Assembly (NCBI GenBank): GCA_027619145.1
Contig: JAQCGA010000249.1
Span: forward strand, 1 to 6,418
Origin: a bacterium
GTDB lineage: Bacteria; Latescibacterota; UBA2968; GCA-2709665
Direction: 5' to 3'
Length of the DNA stretch: 6,418 nucleotides
The notes under the pieces were generated by a model. It made no database searches. It saw only the letters and a program-made list of their open reading frames with translations, and had not been told where the DNA came from. Of this stretch, positions 1-4,634 are shown one piece after another. Each line of letters starts with the position of its first letter. Position 1 is the first letter of the stretch. Position numbers and translations under genes: made by a program.

Positions 1-1
1 A

Positions 2-26
2 CACCTTTGTCTTCGCGACAAAGGTG
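2..26. repeat. Perfect 10-bp inverted repeat (hairpin)
   Basis: CACCTTTGTC at 2-11 and GACAAAGGTG at 17-26 are exact reverse complements separated by the 5-base loop TTCGC. No T-run follows on the plus strand, so it is not a standard intrinsic terminator in that direction. On the minus strand the downstream side lies outside the window, so a terminator there cannot be excluded. It could also be a dispersed palindromic repeat, or simply lie within coding sequence if the frame at 2-202 is real. Confidence 0.65.
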
Positions 27-202
27 CGCCAAAACGCGCTCGCTCAAACGCCGCGAGGGGCTTTCAATTCGGTCTGGTGGAAGGCCGTTACGTGTGGCGC
101 TTCAGTGTTTCAGAGGCGTACACAAGGGCTGTTGCGGCCCTATCCGAAGACGATGAGGTTCTTCGGAGCGGTGGCAGCCAGGGTGCAAGATGGAAAGTCT
201 AA
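2..202 (+). CDS. Possible 3' end of an unrecognised gene (5' truncated)
   Basis: This plus-strand frame is open from the window edge to a TAA at 200-202 and gives 66 residues. Its second half reads like real protein, with segments such as GRYVWRFSVSEAYTRAVAAL and SEDDEVLRSG, and it ends WKV. The first 20 residues are basic and low in structure and overlap the hairpin at 2-26. I do not recognise a family. A second plus frame is open to a TAG at 210-212, but its translation is rich in W, R, C and Q and looks like a shadow. The frame would end six bases before the stop of the convergent lyase gene, which suits a gene end. The stretch may alternatively be non-coding. Confidence 0.4.
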   Translation, partial: HLCLRDKGAPKRARSNAARGFQFGLVEGRYVWRFSVSEAYTRAVAALSEDDEVLRSGGSQGARWKV

Positions 203-214
203 AACCGTTTAGAC
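197..214. terminator. Palindrome spanning both convergent stop codons
   Basis: GTCTAAA at 197-203 and TTTAGAC at 208-214 form a perfect 7-bp inverted repeat with the loop ACCG. The plus-strand TAA (200-202) and the minus-strand TAA (209-211 read in reverse) both lie inside it, so both frames end with GTC TAA. The position suits a bidirectional transcription end. However, the stem is short and AT-rich and no T-tract follows on either strand, so any terminator activity would be weak. Confidence 0.35.
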
Positions 215-2128
215 CTCTACGGTTCCGGCGGAGAGATTGAATCGGATGTTCCTTTTGGTTTTATTGTGGCCGACGGTGACTGTGAAGGGTGCATCGACCG
301 TGGGTTCGCTGTCCAGAGACCACTGTACTTTGGGTAGCGGGTGGCGTCCGAAGTGGAGGCCGGTTACGAAGACGAGATCTTTTGATCGGTGCAGGTTGGC
401 GGTGTACACGTAGTTGTTGGTTCGGTCTGTCCGTCCGCGTTCGGTGTGATAGGTGATGAGGCGCTCTTCTTTGCCGAGGATGATGTTTTCTTCGACTGAG
501 GGGTAGATGGATTGGCCGTGGAGCCGGGCAGAGCCGCTGGCGAAGGTGAAGCTGTCGGGTTCTACGCTGGCGCGGTCCAGATAGTGGAAGAGGCATCGGG
601 TGCGGATGCGTTCTCGGGCACGGATGTCATCTACGAGCAGGACGATGTCTGGACGGAGGAAGACGACGTAGCGCCGGACGCGGTGGGCCAGGGCGCGGTG
701 TACGGCTGTGGAGTCTACGATGACGAGTTCGTTGTTGGCATCCAGTTCGACATGTTTCAGGCGGGTACGGGTTGACGCGCTAAAGGGCGGGTACCGGCCT
801 TCGAGCAGAACCAGGTTGTGGCCGATGATGCCATTGCCATCGTAGTCCCAGCGTCTGCCGCCTTTGTCGAAAAATCCGCTGGCTTTGCCACTGGGGGTCT
901 GGGCATACGGCCAACTGTCGAGTTCGGCCAGGAGTTCCCGCCCGGCGGCAAAGATGACGAGGGAGCCAGGGTCCACGTGTTCGTGGTTTACCTCGGGACC
1001 GACGATGCCTGCTTTGACGCCCACAAAGGTATCGTTTTTCTTGAAGCCGGTGCGCATGACGGCCAGGCCGTTGTCTGGGAAGATACGGGTGAGGGGGAAT
1101 CGGGTTCCAGCGGTGGGAGCTTGTTTTTTGAGGTTGAGGTCCAGGTGAAACAGTTGTTGGAGTGAAACCACGCCGCTTTGCAGGGCTGCGGCCTGGTAGG
1201 CACTATTTTGGTACTCGCGTGCGAGGATGGAGAGGGTAATTGAACTGCCGGCGATTTTTCCGCCGTCGGACCAGTTCCAGACGCGGCGAGGCGAGGGTGT
1301 CATGTAGATGCGGAAGTCGCCGGTGTTTTTGAGGTAACGGTGCTGGAAGAGGTTGACCTTTCCTCTGGTGAGAAGTTTCAGGCTTGCGGCGAATTCAGCG
1401 CAGTGACCAATGCCGTATTCCCAGTAGCCCGGCCCTTCCTGCCAGCCGCCAGCGCGGTCTCCTTCTTCCAAGACGACGAGGATGCCCTCCAGGCCGTATT
1501 CGACGAGTTCTTTCCAGTTGTCGAATACATCTGAGAATGCCATGCCGCCAATGGCGAAGCTGCCGGCCATCACACTGCGCCAGTTGTGTGTGCATTCGGT
1601 CCACCAGTATTTGCGGGTTTGCATGGCTTCGAGTGCGGGCTGGAGGCAGCGGATGATGGCGATGCGTTCGAGGCGATGAGCCGTTTTTTCGTCCAGTGCG
1701 TCGGCAAAGCAGGACCGCATGGCGGAGAGGGCTCGGGTGACGCTTGCGGTTTGCAGGTCGATATCTACGCGGCCGATGAGGGTGATGTAACAGAAGTGCG
1801 GGCGTTCGAAGGTGTCCAGGATGTCGAGGGCATCGATGGCCCATTTGAGGGCTTTGCGGTTGCCGGTGAAGTAGTAGTAGAGTGATGCACTGTTCATTTT
1901 TCCAAGAGCATGGGCACGGAGGGTGTCGAGGTCGAGGTTGGGGTCCACTTTGGCGCGGGCTTGTTTGGCGGTTTGGACGATGAGATCGGGGTATTCTTTC
2001 GCTTTCTGTTCGGCCTCGCCGGGTTCCAGTGCATCTCGGTAGAAGTTTTCTGGATCGGGTTGCCAGCGATCCAGGTTCGTGAAGAATTTCTGGATGTTTT
2101 TGCGGAACAGGGTACGGTCGGCGGGCAT
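209..2128 (-). CDS. Heparinase II/III-like polysaccharide lyase family protein
   Basis: This 639-residue protein has the layout of the heparinase II/III superfamily: a helical N-terminal half (about residues 60-330, an alpha/alpha toroid in known members) and a beta-sandwich C-terminal half (about 350-639). Visible signature segments are THNW (180-183), EGPGYWEYG (231-239) and NHEHVDPGS (381-389). The last is the family's H-x-H-x-D type motif, followed by a G-R-E-L-L-A-E-L-D segment. In characterised lyases the equivalents supply the Asn/His, Tyr and His that neutralise and deprotonate the uronic acid, so N182, Y235 and H382/H384 are inferred candidates. The start is placed at ATG 2128 because AAGGAG lies 7 bases upstream; an in-frame upstream ATG at 2161 lacks this. 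No signal peptide is seen, suggesting a cytoplasmic enzyme acting on imported oligosaccharides. Its codons are mostly C-ending, unlike the plus-strand operon. Lyase activity and substrate are unproven; some family members act on other glycans. Confidence 0.85.
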   Translation of the reverse strand: MPADRTLFRKNIQKFFTNLDRWQPDPENFYRDALEPGEAEQKAKEYPDLIVQTAKQARAKVDPNLDLDTLRAHALGKMNSASLYYYFTGNRKALKWAIDALDILDTFERPHFCYITLIGRVDIDLQTASVTRALSAMRSCFADALDEKTAHRLERIAIIRCLQPALEAMQTRKYWWTECTHNWRSVMAGSFAIGGMAFSDVFDNWKELVEYGLEGILVVLEEGDRAGGWQEGPGYWEYGIGHCAEFAASLKLLTRGKVNLFQHRYLKNTGDFRIYMTPSPRRVWNWSDGGKIAGSSITLSILAREYQNSAYQAAALQSGVVSLQQLFHLDLNLKKQAPTAGTRFPLTRIFPDNGLAVMRTGFKKNDTFVGVKAGIVGPEVNHEHVDPGSLVIFAAGRELLAELDSWPYAQTPSGKASGFFDKGGRRWDYDGNGIIGHNLVLLEGRYPPFSASTRTRLKHVELDANNELVIVDSTAVHRALAHRVRRYVVFLRPDIVLLVDDIRARERIRTRCLFHYLDRASVEPDSFTFASGSARLHGQSIYPSVEENIILGKEERLITYHTERGRTDRTNNYVYTANLHRSKDLVFVTGLHFGRHPLPKVQWSLDSEPTVDAPFTVTVGHNKTKRNIRFNLSAGTVEV

Positions 2129-2135
2129 TGGAAGG

Positions 2136-2141
2136 CTCCTT
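2136..2141 (-). promoter_or_regulatory. Ribosome binding site that fixes the lyase start
   Basis: The minus strand reads AAGGAG with a 7-base spacer to ATG at 2128. This supports a 639-residue product over the 650-residue reading that would start at 2161. Confidence 0.8.
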
Positions 2142-2184
2142 ATTACAGGCAAGAGGTACAATCGTTTTTCATTTCTTGACGTAA

Positions 2185-2213
2185 TGAATGGAGATATTTT
2201 GCCCGAATGTCAA
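2185..2213 (-). promoter_or_regulatory. Possible weak promoter for the heparinase-like gene
   Basis: A perfect -35 hexamer TTGACA lies at 2213-2208 on the minus strand. At 17-bp spacing the -10 position reads CATTCA (2190-2185), a poor match. It is well placed, about 60 bases upstream of the start, but the gene could equally be read from the mer-type promoter further upstream, because no terminator is evident between them. Confidence 0.3.
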
Positions 2214-2260
2214 GGAGAGGATTTGGAGACTGGCGTGATACGGGAACACTTTTTCACCCA

Positions 2261-2494
2261 TTATTCAAGAATTTCTATTTTTTCAACGCTGTAGTTAAAG
2301 TTTTGCCACGTTTCGATGGTTTTCTTGAGGTCTTCCGCTTCCAGCACAACGTCTTTTTTCCCTTCAACGAGAAATTCCGCTTTTTGAAGATCGAGCGTTA
2401 CTTGTTTGACACCTGACCGGTGTTTCAGGGCTTCTGTTAGCCCTGTTTCACAGGCTGTTCAGAAGAAGCTGCCAATTGTCAGACGGACTATCAT
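2261..2494 (-). CDS. MerP-like HMA-domain protein, putative selenoprotein (in-frame TGA)
   Basis: Read on the minus strand from ATG 2494 to TAA 2263-2261, this frame has 77 sense codons if the TGA at 2461-2459 (codon 12) is read through. The translation begins MIVRLTIGSFF, then TGA, then TACETGLTEALKHRSGV. It continues with VTLDLQKAEFLVEG, EAEDLKKTIE and NFNYSVEKIEIL. This is the beta-alpha-beta-beta-alpha-beta pattern and length of heavy-metal-associated domains such as MerP. The TGA falls exactly where HMA proteins carry the first Cys of the CxxC metal site, giving U-T-A-C. A strong stem-loop follows 20 bases downstream. ATG 2494 has GAGG 6 bases upstream; an in-frame ATG at 2506 has no ribosome site but overlaps the upstream stop. 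MerP-type proteins bind Hg(II) or soft metals and hand them on; here no signal peptide is seen, so the domain would be cytoplasmic. Alternatives are a Cys-to-stop mutation (pseudogene) or a sequencing error. I am confident in the HMA coding signal, less so in selenocysteine. Confidence 0.72.
2420..2451 (-). promoter_or_regulatory. Candidate bacterial SECIS stem-loop downstream of TGA
   Basis: Within the HMA gene the minus strand has CAGGGCT (2445-2439), loop AACAGA, AGCCCTG (2432-2426): a perfect 7-bp stem. A lower GTG/CAC pairing (2451-2449 with 2422-2420) sits across a symmetrical AAA/AAA internal loop. The apical loop begins 21 bases after the TGA, inside the usual distance range of bacterial SECIS elements. 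It lacks the preferred G in the first two loop positions. An alternative fold, AGCCTGT / GAA / ACAGG-G-CT, has a leading loop G but lies only 9 bases from the TGA. This supports recoding without proving it. Confidence 0.45.
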
Positions 2495-2500
2495 TCGGTA

Positions 2501-2504
2501 CCTC
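2501..2504 (-). promoter_or_regulatory. Ribosome binding site of the HMA gene
   Basis: GAGG on the minus strand sits 6 bases before ATG 2494. It overlaps the stop of the upstream mini-ORF, so translation of the two could be coupled. Confidence 0.55.
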
Positions 2505-2565
2505 ATAAAAAATATGGGAAAGTCAGGAAGATCAGAGCGAGTAGTGTGGTGAGCCAGAGGGTCAA
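2503..2565 (-). CDS. Mini-ORF: single membrane helix resembling the last MerT segment
   Basis: Starting at TTG 2565, with AGCAGG 5 bases upstream, and ending at TGA 2505-2503, this encodes 20 residues containing LWLTTLLALIFL followed by TFPYFL. It is one hydrophobic segment. From my knowledge of MerT (mercuric ion transporter), its third membrane helix has W, then 11 residues, then FPY. The same W-11-FPY spacing occurs here. The first two MerT helices and their vicinal cysteines are not found upstream, where the promoter lies instead. The stop TGA overlaps an ATG (ATGA, 2506-2503) in frame with the HMA gene. It is either a free-standing one-helix partner of the MerP-like protein or a remnant of a deleted merT. 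The peptide is too short for certainty. Confidence 0.4.
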   Translation of the reverse strand: MTLWLTTLLALIFLTFPYFL

Positions 2566-2583
2566 AGTATCCTGCTTACATAA

Positions 2584-2614
2584 AATATAAGCCTGTACCT
2601 GGGTACGGAGTCAA
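2584..2614 (-). promoter_or_regulatory. mer-type (MerR-family) promoter and operator
   Basis: On the minus strand TTGACT (2614-2609) and TATATT (2589-2584) are separated by 19 bp. This long spacer is the hallmark of promoters that MerR-family activators untwist. The spacer holds a dyad, CCGTAC at 2608-2603 and GTACAG at 2598-2593, with a 4-base centre. The string TTGACTCCGTAC is identical to that in the classical mer operator as I remember it, and the right half-site differs by one base from GTACGG. Transcription would begin about 6-8 bases past 2584, just before the mini-ORF. No merR gene is in the window, so the regulator would act from elsewhere. Confidence 0.7.
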
Positions 2615-2637
2615 GGGACGATTAAAAATATTTCATT

Positions 2638-2642
2638 GGAGG
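2638..2642 (+). promoter_or_regulatory. Ribosome binding site for a leader ORF
   Basis: GGAGG lies 7 bases before GTG 2650, an ideal distance. It is the main evidence that the short frame at 2650-2775 is translated. Confidence 0.4.
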
Positions 2643-2649
2643 TATGGTT

Positions 2650-2775
2650 GTGAGCCACTTTCAGGTCGTGGGTTGCAGATCTGAAGGGGCGTGGGTGGAA
2701 CGATATCATTTATACGGCCTGCGATACGGCCTGCTGAGTAATCCGTGCGCGTTTTATAAAGGAGATTCACGTTGA
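2650..2775 (+). CDS. Candidate 41-aa leader ORF coupled to the oxygenase gene
   Basis: The frame begins at GTG 2650 behind a well-spaced GGAGG and ends at TGA 2773-2775. That stop overlaps the TTG start of the next gene (TTGA, 2772-2775), the arrangement typical of translational coupling. The product starts MSHFQVVGCRSEGAW and contains YGLRYGLLSNPC; it has two cysteines and no membrane helix. An in-frame ATG at 2644 is too close to the GGAGG. The repeated YGL comes from a 12-bp tandem DNA repeat. I recognise no family. It could be a leader peptide, a small protein or chance; the downstream gene has its own strong ribosome site. Confidence 0.35.
   Translation: MSHFQVVGCRSEGAWVERYHLYGLRYGLLSNPCAFYKGDSR
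2712..2734. repeat. 12-bp tandem direct repeat upstream of the oxygenase gene
   Basis: ATACGGCCTGC occurs at 2712-2722 and again at 2724-2734, with one base between, so the period is 12 bp. It lies 38-60 bases upstream of the TTG start. It could be a tandem regulator-binding site, or a small duplication inside the leader ORF, which keeps its frame. Confidence 0.5.
2758..2764 (+). promoter_or_regulatory. Ribosome binding site that fixes a TTG start
   Basis: AAAGGAG lies 7 bases before TTG 2772. No ATG or GTG occurs nearby in that frame ahead of the conserved N-terminal residues, so TTG is the best start of the oxygenase gene. Confidence 0.75.
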
Positions 2776-3572
2776 CTGAGGACGAGAAGTATTTGTTCGA
2801 TTTGAACGGTTATCTGGTGATTGAGAATGTGTTGTCTGAAGAAGAGGTGGCGGTTGCGAATGAGGCGATTGACCGGCATCTGGACCAGGGGAAGGTGCGG
2901 GACCGGGAGCAGAGTCTGGACGGTGGGTCACCGGCATTGCGGGGAGAAAAGGGACGTGGGGAGTTGATGGGGATGATGGAGTGGGAGAAACCTTGGTGTG
3001 ATCCGTTCCGGGAACTGCTGGCGCATCCGACGCTGGTTCCGTATTTGAATGAGATCCTGGGGAAGGGGTTTCGGGTGGACCATCAGATGTTTTTTTTGTG
3101 GATGGAGAAAGGCGCGGAGGGGTTTATTTTCCACGGGTCGTCCGGGCCGGGGTTTGATCCGAATCAATATTATATCTATCGCAATGGGAAGATGCACAAT
3201 GGGTTGACGGTGGTGACGTTTCAGTTGACGGATGTGAACCCGGGTGACGGAGGGCTGATTGTGATTCCGGGAAGTCACAAGAGCAATATTGCGTGCCCAC
3301 AGGCGATGCGGCGGTATGAGAAGTACCAGGAGCATGTGCGCCAGGTGGTGTGCAAGGCGGGAGATGTGGTAATTTTTACGGAGGCGGTTACACACGGGAC
3401 GCTTCCGTGGACGGCGGAACATCCGAGACGGTCGTTGTTGACGCGGTACACGGCGGGGAATATGGCGTACGTGCCAGCGAAGCCAGCGCCGGAGTGGGCG
3501 GACGAACGGGTTCGGGTGGTGATGGAACCGCCCTATCATACGCGGTTAAAACGTCCTGTGTTGGAGGAGTAA
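2772..3572 (+). CDS. Phytanoyl-CoA dioxygenase (PhyH)-like Fe/2OG oxygenase
   Basis: This 266-residue protein has the usual length and segments of PhyH-family 2-oxoglutarate-dependent oxygenases. The N-terminus (FDLNGYLVIENVLSEEEV) is the typical opening. The core reads GLTVVTFQLTDVNPGDGG then PGSHKSN (144-172), a hallmark of the PhyH clade abundant in Poribacteria and Planctomycetes. The distal half has AGDVVIFTEAVTHGT with candidate iron ligand H208, and HPRRSLLTRY, where R219 or R220 may hold the co-substrate. The expected first ligand pair HxD/E is not obvious: H121 is in HGSSG, and H104 and H142 also lack an acid two residues on. Such enzymes hydroxylate or otherwise oxidise small substrates; the substrate here is unknown. 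It leads a tight operon with a glycosyltransferase and a lyase-like gene, suggesting work on a sugar or glycoconjugate. No signal peptide is seen. Confidence 0.88.
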   Translation: MTEDEKYLFDLNGYLVIENVLSEEEVAVANEAIDRHLDQGKVRDREQSLDGGSPALRGEKGRGELMGMMEWEKPWCDPFRELLAHPTLVPYLNEILGKGFRVDHQMFFLWMEKGAEGFIFHGSSGPGFDPNQYYIYRNGKMHNGLTVVTFQLTDVNPGDGGLIVIPGSHKSNIACPQAMRRYEKYQEHVRQVVCKAGDVVIFTEAVTHGTLPWTAEHPRRSLLTRYTAGNMAYVPAKPAPEWADERVRVVMEPPYHTRLKRPVLEE

Positions 3573-4634
3573 ATGCGGTCTGTCTTCTATTGGGGAGCAA
3601 CAGGGATTTCGATGACGAAGTCGAACCCGTACGGGGCGCTGCTTGCACAGGCGATGGAGAAGCTTGGGGTGGAGCTGGTGTCCGGGTATGCGGAGGATTT
3701 GAATGAGGCGTGGTTGGAGGAGAACCGGGGTCGGGTGGATGTGTTGCATTTGCACTGGCCGCATTATCTGTATACGAAGCCGGACCTGAATGATACGATT
3801 GCCCGATGTACGGAGTTGATCGGGCATTTGAGTCGGGCGCGGATGCTGGGATACAAGGTGGTGTGGACGGTGCACAATTTGTATCCGCATGAGAGTGTGA
3901 ACCGAGATCTGGACCGGCTGGCGCGGCTGGCGCTGGTAAGTCTGGCTTCGTCGCTGATTGTGCATTGTGATTATGCACGGCGTTGTGTACGGGAGCAGTT
4001 TTATCGGGAAGAAGGCGTGTTTACGGTTCCGCACGGGCATTTTATGGATGCGTATCCGAATACGGTGTCGCGGGCAGATGCGCGGGGGCGGTTGGGACTT
4101 TCAGAGGCACAATTTGTGTACCTGTTCTTTGGGAACATTCGACCCTATAAGGGTGTGGAGAGGTTGATTGATACGTTTTGTGATTTGCCGGGAGAAGATC
4201 TGGCGCTGGTGATGGCGGTGAAGGATACCAGTCCTTATAGTATTGAGTTAATTGGAAGAGCCCGAGCAGCGGATCCGCGCATTCGGGTGTTTACGGAACA
4301 GTTTTTTCCGGTGGAAGATTTTCAGGTATATTTAAATGCGGCGGATGTGGTGGTGCTGCCGTTTGTGGATATTCTGACGTCGGGTTCGGCGGTTACGGCG
4401 ATGTCATTTGGTCGGCCGGTGATTGTGCCAGAGATCGGGTGTTTGCCGGAACTGGTGGATGAGACGTTGGGGATTTTGTACGATGCAAAAGCGCCGGGTG
4501 CACTGGCAGAAGCGATGGTGGAAATGCGGTCGAGAGATTTGGAGGCCTGTTCCAGGGCGGCTTACGAGCGGGCGGTCTCGCTGGATTGGAGCAAGATTGC
4601 ACATTTGACGCTGGAGGCGTATCAATGCCTGTAG
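3573..4634 (+). CDS. GT4-family glycosyltransferase
   Basis: The 353-residue product has the two-domain GT-B plan of GT4 enzymes, which move a sugar from a nucleotide donor with retention. The N-terminal domain carries DVLHLHWPHYLY (56-67) and VVWTVHNLYPHE (96-107). The C-terminal domain carries FFGNIRPYKGVERLI (185-199), whose R190 and K193 match the donor phosphate-binding Arg/Lys. It then has LTSGSAVTAMSFGRPVIVPEIGCLP (268-292). In many GT4 enzymes an E-x7-E motif lies here. The second Glu may be E287, but the first position is in a TSGS segment instead, a variant also seen in other family members. ATG 3573 directly follows the oxygenase TAA (3570-3572), and GGAGG at 3563-3567 lies inside the upstream gene, so the two are probably co-translated. 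Without membrane segments it should be cytoplasmic or peripheral. Donor and acceptor are unknown. Confidence 0.88.
   Translation: MRSVFYWGATGISMTKSNPYGALLAQAMEKLGVELVSGYAEDLNEAWLEENRGRVDVLHLHWPHYLYTKPDLNDTIARCTELIGHLSRARMLGYKVVWTVHNLYPHESVNRDLDRLARLALVSLASSLIVHCDYARRCVREQFYREEGVFTVPHGHFMDAYPNTVSRADARGRLGLSEAQFVYLFFGNIRPYKGVERLIDTFCDLPGEDLALVMAVKDTSPYSIELIGRARAADPRIRVFTEQFFPVEDFQVYLNAADVVVLPFVDILTSGSAVTAMSFGRPVIVPEIGCLPELVDETLGILYDAKAPGALAEAMVEMRSRDLEACSRAAYERAVSLDWSKIAHLTLEAYQCL

Noticed and set aside
24..212. Plus-strand frame of 62 codons at the left edge
   Set aside because: Its translation is less protein-like than the overlapping frame ending at 202, and its stop lies inside the convergent lyase gene.
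2175..2213. TTGAC ... GTCAA inverted pair upstream of the lyase gene
   Set aside because: Only 5 bp per arm separated by 28 bases; expected by chance, although the minus-strand TTGACA is kept as a weak promoter element.
2079..2416. Plus-strand open frames across the lyase start and the HMA region
   Set aside because: They lie opposite the HMA gene and the lyase N-terminus, lack convincing ribosome sites, and the F/R-rich translation looks like reversed A-rich coding sequence.
2459..2461. TGA read as Trp or Gly under an alternative genetic code
   Set aside because: The long genes use TGG and GGN normally and have no internal TGA. Only the Cys-equivalent position of the HMA motif carries TGA, which fits Sec or mutation better.
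2641..2771. Divergent merR gene opposite the mer-type promoter
   Set aside because: The only plus-strand frame here is 41 codons and shows no helix-turn-helix or MerR-like sequence.
3388..4040. Minus-strand open frames opposite the PhyH and GT4 genes
   Set aside because: Low-complexity P/S/T/H-rich translations that are shadows of two confidently recognised genes.
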